Positions 1 through 10,125 of a DNA stretch of 64,000 bases are shown piece by piece (within the stretch, counting starts at the first letter, position 1; every line of letters begins with the position of its first letter). Source of the stretch: Pochonia chlamydosporia 170 (taxonomy: Eukaryota; Ascomycota; Sordariomycetes; Hypocreales; Clavicipitaceae); contig NC_035790.1 in assembly GCF_001653235.2 (NCBI RefSeq), positions 7,254,001-7,318,000 of the forward strand. The letters run 5' to 3'. Both the position numbers and the translations under genes were made by a program. Below the pieces are notes generated by a model that saw only the letters and a program-made list of their open reading frames with translations, made no database searches and was not told the origin of the DNA.

Positions 1-1971
1 GAAGGAAGAAAAGAGGAACCAGGAAGAGCAGCTCCCTGGGCACGTACTGGAAAGTCTTCCGTCTCGTCCATGAGAGAGCCACGGGAAACAAGCTTGATCC
101 GAAGCTGAATCGGCGTATGCACAAGGTACGGCCAATCCCTGCCAACGTGAATGTAGGCGGCTAACCGAGTAGGTGCTTCGAGATCTCGCCAAAAAACATG
201 GTTTAAGCAACGAGAAACGTGCGAATCGTTGTATGACAATCGACGACCTTAAAAAGCAAATTGAGACGACAATCAGCACAACGAAGAAGTCGTTCAAGCT
301 AGGAGAGCTGCGCATTCTTGCTGTTCTATTTCTCCTCCTCCTCGCACCTGCAGGAGCACGCCCTACGTCCATTTTGCGTATGCGGTTTGGAGATATCCGG
401 CTCGTGCTGGCGAGGGACCCAGAAGGCGGGCCACACAACATTCTAATTAGATTCACACTGGCCTTCACGAAGACATATCTTGGGGTCAAAGACGCGTAAG
501 GAGGCAACGGCCTTGCTTTTCATCCTTTTTAGAAACAACTTATTAACATACCGCAGAAAAACTTACCCGGTCCCTGAGAACTTGCATGATCCTTCCTTGT
601 TACTTAGCCCGCATGTCTTTTTACTCGGCATTTTGTTCCGCCATCGTGCGTTCCGTGCCAAAACCCTCACCTCTCCCGCACAGCTGGCTAATCTCGACAT
701 TCACCCGCAAGAGCGAGAGTTGCCTCTGCCGTTGAGGGACGAATTGAAAGAAACACACATATTTCGTCGGGCTGTGAAAAACCTGACTGGCTTTGAGTTA
801 TCTCAGGATAAACCCATCTCCTACCAGATGGTTGCACAGTGGATCAGAAGAGTCGGCGAAGTCTTGGGGTTAGAATATCCCACTATTCCCTACAGTTTGC
901 GTTACAACGCGGCAAATGAATTCGACCGGAGCGGTATGTCCGGACCAATTTCTTGTCAAGTGCTTTAAGCTTACTCTAGTTGTAGCCGATATAAGTGAGG
1001 CGCTGCGAAATCTTGCCATGGGTCATGCCAACTCGACACCATTCCTGCGCCACTACCTGGGCCGAGAAATTGGCGCAGATACATGGGCTATTCTCCGGCG
1101 ACAAAAACCACAGCAAGCCTTGATTACGCAGGCCTGCAGCGTCGGTCACTCGATAAGCAAACGACGGCCCACGGACCTCACACCTGAACAAGTAGCATCC
1201 GTGAACGGTGATCCCCTAATTAAACGGCTAGAGCGAGACTTGCGACGCCATCGTCAGGGGTCGGAGAAGTACATGGAGCTCCGCCGCGAGTTGCGAAATG
1301 AGAAGCAAAGGCTGAAGAGACAGCTGAAGCAGAAAATTCGGGATGAATGGACCGCCGAACAGGCTGTCGACGACATCGAGCGGCAGTTGCAAGGTGTCGG
1401 TTTTGCTAAGGGAGCGGCCGCGGACACAACTGTCTCTCCTCAGCGACCAGCTCAAAAACGACTCGTGGAGGCTCTCACTGCTCCCCTTGGCAATACACTC
1501 GAGGGTCAATATCGGCGAAGAGACAACGCCATTTGCGCCATCATGGCTTATTGCGTGGTTGAGGAGGGGCAGACCATCCAGCGCCGTACACCCTCTGTCG
1601 AGTCCAGGTCGACCTTTATATCTGAACCACCAGTGAGAGGCCCTCAGCACATGGCTCTGATGTCTGTCTTTGTCAAGAATGAGAAGGAGAGACCGAGGAG
1701 GTGCTTCATTTGTGTTGGCAAAGCACTCACCCTGGCTCCTGAAGACATGGCTGTGGAGGATCTCGTACATCAGTTCTATACTCCGGGGGACCTAAATAGG
1801 CACTTCCGTCGCAGCCATCTAAGTAATATGCAAAAGGACGATAAGATAGAGTGCCCAGCTTGCTGCATACCACTCGAACATAAGCAGCACTTGCTGACCC
1901 ATGCTCAAATAGTTCATGGGATTCACCTGCGTCATCAGCACCATGTTGAAACTGATGGGGTTGTATTTTGA
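1..1971 (+). CDS. DUF3435 (FluG-domain / tyrosine recombinase-like) protein, 5' end outside window
   Basis: Reading frame is open from base 3. What look like breaks are introns: exons 3-125, 173-495, 557-933 and 986-1971, each joined in phase, with donors GTACGG, GTAAGG and GTATGT. About 600 residues are visible. The frame carries the DUF3435 hallmarks: ARPTSILRMRFGDI, KTYLGVKDA/KTYPVPE, LSPHVFLLGILFRHRAF, SLRYNAANEFDRS and GHANSTPFLRHYLGREI. A basic coiled stretch follows, then a C-terminal zinc-finger pair (CFIC..RHFRRSH and CPAC..H..H). DUF3435 is the domain of Starship captain recombinases, but the FluG-type subgroup with C2H2 ends is broad and not proven mobile. Candidate catalytic positions are the Arg of GARP/LRMRF, the SLRY Arg, the GH/R box and the Tyr of RHYLGR. 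The frame appears intact and points into the window. Confidence 0.85.
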
Positions 1972-2387
1972 CTCAGTTGCACTTTCTGTTATTCAATACA
2001 TTTTAATAATTTAGATAGTCAAATCATCTCAGTGTACAAATTGCTTATCAGGTTACCCTTCTGAGCCCTCAACAATTAATCGTGCGTTGTACCTGTGTGC
2101 ACGGCACCGTAACGGGCCACTGTGTTCTCCAGGAACGACGCCAACAACATCATCACGTTTACGGGGAAATGTGACCAGTAGCCGGCGAAACCTATATTCG
2201 ACAAGGCTCTGAAAGTGAGGCGCACGTACGGGGTCCGTACATACAGCCCGAAAATCGACCCAAGATGCCAATGCGGACTTCAGTGGGTGAAATATTGGCT
2301 TTGAATCGGAGCTGCGCATTCTACAGAGCAGCAGTACAAATATACTTCCTCCGCAGCACCACGGCATTTGTCATTTCGGATTAAACC

Positions 2388-2558
2388 CGAGAAGGAGCGA
2401 CCAAAAAGATGCTTCATTTGTGTTGACAAAGCACTCACCCTAGCTCCAGATGATGTGGTCTCGCACATCAGTTCCACGCCTCGGGTGACTTGTCCAAGCA
2501 CTTCCGCCGCAAACATCTGTCAAATTTGAAGCATGGTGATGACATAGAGTGTCCCGAT
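2388..2558 (+). pseudogene. Fragment of a second DUF3435 gene (C-terminal zinc finger)
   Basis: The frame reads RPKRCFICVDKALTLAPDD and then, after a small deletion near 2455, continues as DLSKHFRRKHLSNLKHGDD. This matches the C-terminal finger of the gene at 1-1971, about 420 bp downstream of it. No start, no catalytic part. It is closer in sequence to the fragment at 33.3 kb than to the neighbouring complete copy. Confidence 0.7.
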
Positions 2559-2559
2559 A

Positions 2560-2853
2560 GGCACAACATTGACAAACTTCGTTGCATTCAACGTCTGCCA
2601 GTTTTCGGTTAGCATTTGGCTTAATGGGGACGAAGCGACACGATTTACGTGTTCGGAAGTGTATACGCAGGTCCTTCCGTTTTGAAAATGGTTCGGTTCG
2701 TTCGCATCCGTAGTAAGGACAATAGCGCCTCTTGCCGGTTTCTGGACCTTCTTTGCCACCTGTAGTGCTTTCGAATTTCGCTATGGCGTGGACGCTACAT
2801 CTTCCAAGAGCAGCCGATATGTTCGCCTGTGATTTCTCAAGGGCGACTTTCAA
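2560..2853 (-). pseudogene. C2H2 zinc-finger fragment
   Basis: On the minus strand the frame contains GKRRYCPYYGC, then a KRKDLRIHFRTRKSC segment, that is a C-x(4)-C...H-x(3-4) C2H2-like finger as seen in fungal regulators. It has no proper start or end and lies between two pieces of a DUF3435 copy read from the other strand. It is probably a scrap of a different gene joined by rearrangement. Function unknown. Confidence 0.4.
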
Positions 2854-2929
2854 AGACTAAACGGTGTCAGTTCTGTAGCTACGAAGAAATAGAGGTAACC
2901 GTCTGCTCGTCAAGGTGAGTGCAATCCTG

Positions 2930-3322
2930 ACGTTCCAAAGGAGATCCCCAAAGCTAAGCTGGAAAAGCTTCCCCCCGATCCCGAATCGTCGGCCTTGCCA
3001 AACAGATTAAGCAAACGGCGCTTTGCATGAGGCGAGAGTATGGTTTCATTAAGTCTGCGCCCAAGGAGGTGAGGGAAGAATATCAACAACTGCGGAGAGA
3101 TCTCAAAACTATTGAAAAGTGTTTTCGGGCTGATATGACGAAAGTATATCAAGAAGCATGCCGTCGTCGCATCCACAACGAGGAGTTGCGGAAGCAATTA
3201 AGTGGAATGAGCATAGACGCTGAAGTTGACGGACAGCCTAAGCCCGAGCCTACTGTGCAGCATCAGCTAGAAGAGCGAACACTGTCAGGTGTCTTCCACG
3301 CTGTCTCGATGTTCGGGTGTTA
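2930..3322 (+). pseudogene. Fragment of DUF3435 gene (basic coiled-coil middle part)
   Basis: The frame at 3027-3322 (REEYQQLRRDLKTIEK..., charged and helical) resembles the region after the recombinase domain in the 1-1971 gene (DPLIKRLERDLRRHRQ...). A second frame upstream (KAKLEKLPPDPESSALP) also fits. The order relative to the finger fragment at 2388-2558 is reversed from normal, so the copy is rearranged as well as truncated. Confidence 0.5.
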
Positions 3323-3844
3323 ATTGTAACTCAATCTGCCTTTTTGCGCTCCAGTCCGATCATTGTTCCACCTGTGATAAAACACAGTCTTTGGCTCCAA
3401 GCGATTCTTCCATTCGGCCTGTGAGTGGTGAAACTAAGTGTTTGGGCTTTGGACGACATGCGAGTACACAAGGTTGCTGAAGCGTACTGGTACGTGGGCT
3501 GGTCGGCTCAAGCCATTATTTATGCGAGCCCATCAGCATGCGCCACCCGCTGCGTGGCACATTCGGCACAAGCCAATTTTCGCACAGGCTCAAAAGCCAG
3601 CGCCGGGCTGGGCCGTAGCTGTCAAGCCTACTCGAATATCCGCTTATGCCGTCACCTTCACGCCAAGTTACTTGGGCGTACCAAGGCATCCGCGCCAACT
3701 GGCCTTCGACACTGAGCTGACGCTAGGATCAGCACATAAAAGTTTGCCTCCGAACAAAGCAAAACAGGCCAAGCGGCCTCATCATAGTACCTCACAGGCG
3801 ATTGGAAGTGCGCTCATATCAGTCCGTGCAACTTCGTCTACGCT
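3323..3844. other. No gene recognised
   Basis: Several overlapping open frames exist here (for example 3425-3715 and 3438-3926 on +), but none shows a known motif, introns or codon pattern. The block 3490-3700 is GC-rich with loosely repeated GGCTCAAGCC/GGCTCAAAAGCC-type words. I see no reliable feature. Confidence 0.3.
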
Positions 3845-6629
3845 TCAACGCCGTCTCTTAACTCTACTGCTATCTTCTTCCTGGTGTTCTCTCTCACCTG
3901 GTAGCCTCTGTACCACAATCGTGTGAGTGCCATCGTCAACAACTTTGCGAAAACAGTCTGTTGGGTTCAATTGGTTACGCTCCTTATCAAATAAATAGTA
4001 CCCCTTCCTCATATAGTCCCTTGCCATCCGCCTTACGCGCTCCAGGTCGTCCGGGTTTGCTGGGTTCACTATCAATGGATCAGAGATCACAAAACTATCA
4101 CCAGATTCTACATCCACAAAGTCAATACGAATCGTCCGTTTTTGCTCGGCCCCATCCGCTCCAGCTTCTTCTGCAACAATCGCCAATGCCTCCTGGTGTT
4201 CCTTGTTGGGGTCATGTGCCACAAGCTCTTGGAAGTTGAATCGTGTGTTTCGATCTGTCCGTCGCAGCACAATTTGAGTCTCTGTTCCTTGTCCCAAGCC
4301 CGCCGATAAGACCTGCCTCGAACCGTCGGCTGCCCCAGCGGGCGACTCGGGTGCTGGCTCTCCATGCTCTTCTGAGATACCTCAGCAACCTCCCTTTGTC
4401 CATGATCTAATCTACTCTGCTCCAAGTGTACCGTTGTCTTTAGCCGAGTCAACTTTCTTTCCTCCAAGATTACATCTTGTCGTAATCCATCAAGCTGCAC
4501 GTTCCGGTCTAGAATCTGTCGATTGATTTCGTCTAGCCGTTCCTGAAGCGACGCTTCGTCTTGTGTCAACTCCTCGAGTTTCGATTCCTTGTCCCTCACT
4601 CGACGACATATGTCACTATGCCTCGCTTGCTCCAAATGAAGCTCCTGTCTTGTTATGGCCAAAATTATGTCCTCTTCGGTTACCGTCGTCGGCCTACTGC
4701 TGTTTCCAACAAGTTCAGGTTGCTCACTGATAGGCATACAGGGGATCATCGCTACGTCGTCGTTCCCGGTGGCATCGTCGCAAGTAATAGGGCTTCCTAG
4801 AGGCGGTGGCGCTCCAAAGTACGCGCAGTAAACAGACCGTCGAACGAACGTCGACCTCATCTCCCTCATCTCGCCATAGACGTCGGCATGCATCTGCGGC
4901 AAAAAGAGGCGGGTTTTATCGTATCGGTAATCAGTGTCGTTTGGTCGTCCACATCGTTGCGGTGGCCGCTCGTGCTCTCTTACTTCGTCTTCTGTCTCAA
5001 GTAGTGCTTCGCTTTCAGAAGCTGGCACAGCAGCCGCAAAAGCATCTAGTTTTTGTTGTACGCACGCCTCTGGATCTCGAAACACATATCGGCCAGGCTG
5101 GCGGGCTGCGAAAAGCGCCTGTTCAGCTACCTTTCGGTCGGAAGATGTCTCCAAGATCTCTTCGAGCTGGTCTGATACAAATCGAAGTCGCGCAGCGAGA
5201 GACGCAAGCTCGTGTAGAACTGTTTCGTTTGCCTTGGTTCGCGATACCGCCAGAAGGTCCTTCTTTTGCGTGTCGGCTGGCAACTCTTTGTAGTTGCGAA
5301 AAGCCGCCAGCCATAGCTGGCGTATCCCAAGGTCCAGCCGAGTGTTGATGTCTCCTGCCACGCTAGTGAAGGTTGTCTCTGACAACTGAATGATGCATTG
5401 GTCCTCCCTTTGGTTCGCATTGGTGAAACGTTGGTTGAGCACACCAGTTACGGTGTCGTCGGGCCCCACGTGCAGTATCTTTTTGATGCAGCCGGCAGCA
5501 TCATTCAGAAGTTTTCGGTCCTCGAAAAAGGTGAACAGGGAGGGGATAAGACATTGTCTGGAAGAGCTGCAGACTCGAGACCAGATTGCTTCACGCTGTG
5601 GGCGAGAGAAGTTCTCGAAAATTTCGCCACTCCGTACCTGTGGTGAAAGGATCCGGGGTCAGCGGAACAGGCCCCTGGCGCCTTCCCCTCTACGGCCGTG
5701 ATGGTGCCTCGCGTAATCTGTTTCATGGCTTCCTGATCGCCATCGCAGACGTCACGCCACCATCTGTAGATATGGTTCAAGTATGCAAGGTTCGGCTAAG
5801 TCGATGTCAGCATTTGAATTAACAGGCGACTTTACATGTACACTACCTCATCACACTTCATGCCTATTAGTTGGTGTATGGTGCCCAGTCGGAAACTGCC
5901 AAACAGTCCTGGAATGGCTAGGAGAGTGTCAAAGGCGGGTCCGTACTCCTTGTGCTTCGAAAGTTGGTTGAAGAGTCTTTTTTTGTTCGCGTTTGTTGCA
6001 AGCCTACCCAACCATAGATTTTCGAAGAAGGGGTTTTTCTCGCCACCCTTTCCTTGAAACTGCCTGATGGTAACGAAATATTCTCCGTCATCCGGCGCTT
6101 TCTGATAATCGTAGCCATCCGTGAGTAGAAGTCGCAGGTCTTCACTAAGATCTGTATTAGCATAGATCACTTGCCTCCCTCGGCACGCGACGTACCATCG
6201 AGATATAGATCAACGATCCATCTCTTCTTAGAGCCTTGCAGCACCTTGTCGGCCGCCGCAAGTCTGTCATGGCCCTCGAGGCACTCTATCTTGACGCCAG
6301 TAGGGAATTCCAGTTCCGGGTACGGTAGAGCATCCCTCATGAGGCTGGAGCTTGGAATTGAGGCACGAGCTACTGCCGCCTCTAGGACCTGCTGGGGGAT
6401 AAGAGCCTTGACATGATGGCGGCTGTCTTCTTTACGACAGCCACGTTCTTGGCGAAACATTGTTTTGATGGCGTCGACATGGTTGTTTTTAGAGCCTGTA
6501 GCCTCATCGTGCGCTGGGTCTCGATACTGCAAAGATGCTATGCATATATATGCTTGCGGTTCCACAGTACTTGGTTCGTCGTTCCTCCTCAATACGACGG
6601 TTCACAGTTGTGAAGTTCTCTACAACCAT
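3845..6629 (-). pseudogene. DUF3723 coiled-coil protein, decayed copy (locus A)
   Basis: Homologous end to end to the intact gene at 41535-44781. The ATG is at 6629 (MVVENFTTVNRR). Conserved segments follow: YRDP near the start, RWIVDLYLDG, then an intron (donor GTACGT), the KGGEKNPFFENLWLGRLAT exon, an intron after KCDE, then YLNHIYRWWRDV, GKAPGAC, a leucine/glutamate-rich coiled coil (QEASLQERLDEIN, LDGLRQDVILEERKL-like) and the C-terminal small domain (DYMRKGYYLFDKERNQL). At least three frame breaks are needed to read through, near 6555, 5635 and 4290. The 6555 break is a +4 nt change compared with the fragment at 50.4 kb. All are indels, not C-to-T stops. The gene is head to head with the kinase-like gene at 6852. 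DUF3723 genes are common cargo of Starship elements; molecular function is unknown. Confidence 0.8.
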
Positions 6630-6851
6630 TGCGTGCACTTGATAACCATTCCGAAAGAAACAGACTGGATGGTGCCGAAAGCTCACTACGTTTCTGCAGC
6701 CTTCTTCTTGTAGTCCTAATGATGTTCACAATATGTCCAATTATGGCCGCTGAAATTGGTTTTGGTCCATTTTGGACGAAAACGCGGCATACCAGTCAAT
6801 AAACCGGCACACTGGTTCCCATCAGGGCAACGGAGTCCAAGGTAAGACAAG
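6630..6851. promoter_or_regulatory. Shared divergent promoter of DUF3723 and kinase-like gene, locus A
   Basis: These 222 bp separate the ATG of the DUF3723 pseudogene (6629, minus) from the ATG of the kinase-like gene (6852, plus). The same spacer is present at 50508-50725 (218 bp) and the two align almost without gaps, including the blocks GATGTTCACAA, CCAATTATGG and CCCATTTTGGACGAAA. Conservation of an untranslated spacer between two decayed copies suggests one duplicated regulatory unit. The A/T-rich TATAAACC box seen in copy C is CAATAAACC here. Confidence 0.55.
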
Positions 6852-7902
6852 ATGTCAAACACGGTAAATCGACCCCAGAAACGCAACGCAACCCGTATTG
6901 ATCCGCTCAGGCTTGTGGATGCGAACCGACTCGGACGTCAGGCCATGGAGACGGTATTGGTGAAGCCCTATTCACCTTGGGATTATTACTCGAAGATTTA
7001 CAGCTTGCGCTGGGCGAGAACGAACCGGTTATTGTTGCTGAGAGGAAAGGTGGTCCGTCCTTTGATCTGGTGTCGGTCCGTCCTTTGATCTGGTGTCGGT
7101 CCGTCCTTTGATCTGGTGTCGGTCCGTCCGTGCCAAGACCTCAGCCAGGGTCATCTTGAACTACTGCTCTCGATACAGCACCCAAACTTTGTTACCGTTC
7201 ATGAAGTTTATAACAAACAGGATAAATGGTATATAGTTATGGAACATATGACACGTTCTCTACAAGAGGCCGTCGGCAACCCTTTTCTTGATAGCTCCAA
7301 GCTCGCCGCCATTATAGGGCAAAGTACGTGTTATGCCCCTCTCGTGATACGTACGCTTACCGTTGTTAGATTGTCACTGCCTTGGAATATCTCGAAAATA
7401 AAGGACTACGCTTCGGGTCCCTCACCTGTTCCGACGTACTACTGCATCCCAGTGGGAGAGTCAAATTATGTATGTCGTCCGTAGTTTTGGTCTGAAATAG
7501 AGCTAACACAAACACCTCAGGTAGACAGCACCACTGCACGCAATCAGATTCAAAAGATGACATACGGCGCCTCGACAACGTCATGATGGAGCTGGTGGAT
7601 GGCTACGTCAAGGATGGTGCCAACATCGGTGTTGACAACCCGGAGCGATGGAGCCTCGAAGCCTTGCACTTCCTTGGCGCAACGACATCTGCTTCGTCGG
7701 CGGAGGAGCTTCTGCAGGTATGCCGACTTCCCTTGTTCTGAGGTTGTTTCCTAACCAGAAGCAGCATCCCTTTCTTCATTCATGGCAGAAAGGCACACTC
7801 CAGGGTCTTGTGTCTTTTGTAACGACGTGGACTAAGCAGAGTTACCATTATCTTGGGTGGCAGAATAGGCAGGCTGAGCAGCGGCTGGAGAAAAGTCGTT
7901 AG
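6852..7902 (+). pseudogene. Kinase-fold protein lacking catalytic residues (pseudokinase), decayed copy A
   Basis: Starts MSNTVNRPQKRNATR at 6852 and ends in EQRLEKSR at 7902. It has the exon plan of the intact paralogue at 40187-41267: N-lobe with IQHPNFVTVHEVYNK and hinge YIVMEHM, then an exon with ALEYLENKGLRF and GSLTCSDVLL (position of the HRD loop), then DIRRLDNVMMELVDGYV...RWSLEALHFL and a last exon starting with HPFLHSW. The HRD aspartate and DFG are not present even in the conserved parts, so the protein was probably catalytically inactive before decay. There is a -1 shift near 7015, a TGA at 7086-7088 and a 23-bp unit present three times at 7052-7120. Tail to tail with the ferric reductase copy A, with repeats inserted between. 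Confidence 0.75.
7052..7120 (+). repeat. Three perfect tandem copies of a 23-bp unit
   Basis: The unit begins GGTCCGTCC and ends CTGGTGTC. Copies are at 7052-7074, 7075-7097 and 7098-7120, followed by a partial fourth (GGTCCGTCC). A single unit fits the ancestral reading frame of the kinase-like gene; the two extra units add 46 nt, shift the frame and introduce the stop at 7086. Confidence 0.95.
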
Positions 7903-8785
7903 TGTCGTGATGTGCACCCATAGAGGTGATTAGCAGTGGACTTGGTACTTGATTGAAGCTATTTACAGGGGAAATTTATCCGTGGTTATTGGGGTGCGGC
8001 AAGCTGTTGTCTTTGCCACTTCAGCAGCTGTTAGCTTCCAGCTCTTGTAGTTATCACTCGTTATGGGTTCGTGCTTCGTAGGTATTTAGTCTATTTAGTC
8101 AAATTAGCAAGATGTTATGCTGAGTTGAGACGAGAGGTTCGCATTGTGAGGATGCACTTAGTCTATGGTAAGCATCAGTCAGAAGCAATAGCCCTGGTGT
8201 CCATTCAGTGGGTGAGCAGTCTACGGGATGGCCATGTTACGTTGTCACGGTCGGACCACAGCCTGGGCTGCCACGTGACTCTTAACCAAGTGTTTCAGCA
8301 AGTGTAACGGGCAGTATCGCGAGTTGCTCTTCTTCTCTTCCTCAGTTTAGTTGTTCGTAGTCAATCCACTGCATTTCCAGCGCTTCAGGCCTGTAGCTTG
8401 CACCGTGCCGTGACAACATTATCAGGCATAGGGTAGGACACATTACATCACCACCTGTTAATATGTTGTTTTGGCAAAGAGTTCATCTGTGGGCTGGCTG
8501 GCCGCCATGAGCCCAGAAATGGCATGCAGGGGAAGATCTGAAAGTGGTGGGGCCATATTGAAGAGCAATTGATTCCCATGTCGAAGCAGAAAGCTGCGCC
8601 ATGCATGGATCCCCAAGCCCAGTACATTTCGAACTGAAGAGCAGCATCGTCATGAAGGAACCTGACACAATCCAAAAATGCTCTTCGCATCCCAGCAAGT
8701 CATGGCAATTTTCCATTTCAGCTGGAAGGCTCGCAGATCCACTGCACCTTGCCTCGTGTGGGTGGAGCGTGAACGGACCTCCAAG
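7903..8785. other. No gene recognised
   Basis: Only short frames without motifs on either strand (for example 8071-8307 + and 8448-8690 -). The segment 8470-8760 is GC-richer and might be an old coding piece, but nothing recognisable can be read from it. Confidence 0.3.
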
Positions 8786-9000
8786 CCACTAGGGAAGGGT
8801 AAGGCTGAAGGACAAGGGGTAAGAAACGGTTGCCTTGCGGGAAAGCCTCCCACGAAGCCGCTGATCGGCCCCCTGGCATTTGGATCGGGTGGTTCCATTG
8901 CGGGTGGGCGGCCTTACTGGGAGTTCATATCCGGCTTTCCCGCCGCCCTGTTGTCAATAAAGCTGAGAGTTCTCCGTCCGCGCACTCAGCATTGCCCTTA
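8786..9000 (+). repeat. Dispersed repeat R3, copy 1
   Basis: Matches 50862-51080 in the same orientation. Shared words include GGGTAAGGCTGAA, CTTGCGGGAAAGCCTCCC, GGCTTTCCCGCCGCCC and GAGTTCTCCGTCC. No terminal inverted repeat or target duplication can be seen. In both places R3 lies downstream of a kinase-like gene copy; in the second it starts exactly where that gene is cut off. Confidence 0.75.
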
Positions 9001-9039
9001 GCTGACCGATTCGTTTGTACTCATATTACCTTAAACCGT

Positions 9040-10122
9040 CCATTGGATGGCACTCCTTGCATTCGTTCATTGCGACTGCCCTACATTACCTGGCGAAAAC
9101 ATCTTGCTGTCATGGGTGTACTCCCCATTTTCATATGTAGCCACGTAACATTGCAGTGCTTCTACGAGCTTTACCGGACATCATGTTAACAGATATTTGA
9201 TATCCTGCTGTTTAATAGTACACTGTGTGGTGTCCAAAGCGGCAGTGGAGGCAGGACAAGAACTCTCAGTCGGGAGCTTGTTCGCAACTCTGGCTTGTAG
9301 GCCGTCAGTAATTGTGGGGTGCAATTGCCAACAAATCTCTCGGTGAACATGGGCGCAGCAGGATGTCGAAGTGCCATCCTTAGGCGGTCTGTAATTTCTC
9401 TGCTGTCCGCAAGGACTGGTGGCTTGTTCACAGTCCCGTGTATAGTAATGTATATGACTATAAGCTACAGGTTGCTATTAACACTACGTTGGTGCCCCAA
9501 GTCTGATATCCTCCCAAGAGGAAGGGGCAAACAGGCCCAGGGGTCCAGGTGGTATTTCAAAGAATTGCAAGGGAGCCAAAAAGCTATTTTTGGCTTGTCG
9601 CTGATTCAAACCTGGCCCTGGCATCCACACTACACAGTCATCCAAAAGGGTACTTTCGTCCTGGCACTTTCTCCCACTGTGTATACTTTGATTTACTTTG
9701 GCAACACAACAGGGCGCCATGATCCAGGTGAGACCCATATGGAAGCACATAAACCTGTAACAACTGCGCCAATTTTTGCTTGATCCCCGTTGTTATCTGC
9801 GGCCTTCCTACACCACCATAAACCACTGAAAACGGCTTTTACAGGTGTACCGTTCGGCCAATTTGGGCGGCCAACACTTCTTAGTTTTGGACTAGTTGCT
9901 GTCGACAGTTATCCCCTCGTCGTTCAAGCACACGCTGCACCTGTGTGGAGGGTGCAAGTGTAAGTCTTACTATAAACTTTCTTCTCACACCATCTCTCAT
10001 GTCTTGGCAGAGTAAAAGCCCACGAACAGTAGTCACACATGTATCAATATCACGATGGGTCACAGTTTATTTTATTTTTATTTTGTACCAATCTTAGCTG
10101 ACCTGCTAGTTATTCGTTTTAT
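9040..10122 (+). repeat. Dispersed repeat R4, copy 1 (inverted relative to 59165-60250)
   Basis: About 1.1 kb, present again on the opposite strand at 59165-60250. Aligned words include GACTGCCCT..CATT, ATATTTGATATCCTGC, ATGGGCGCAGCAGGATGTCGA, AAAAAGCTATTTTTGGCTTGTCGCTGAT-like block and CCAATCTTAGC..ACCTGCTA. The two copies differ by many substitutions and small gaps. No conserved long frame, so probably a non-autonomous element. It lies directly downstream of the ferric reductase copy A. Confidence 0.8.
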
Positions 10123-10125
10123 TGA

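Noticed and set aside
480..990. Apparent frameshifts in the DUF3435 gene at about 495 and 933
   Set aside because: Both are explained by introns with good donors and acceptors that restore the family motifs (KDAKTYPVPE and FDRSADISEALRNL) in phase.
7903..8785. Open frames between the kinase pseudogene and repeat R3
   Set aside because: Short, overlapping on both strands, mostly without ATG, no motifs.
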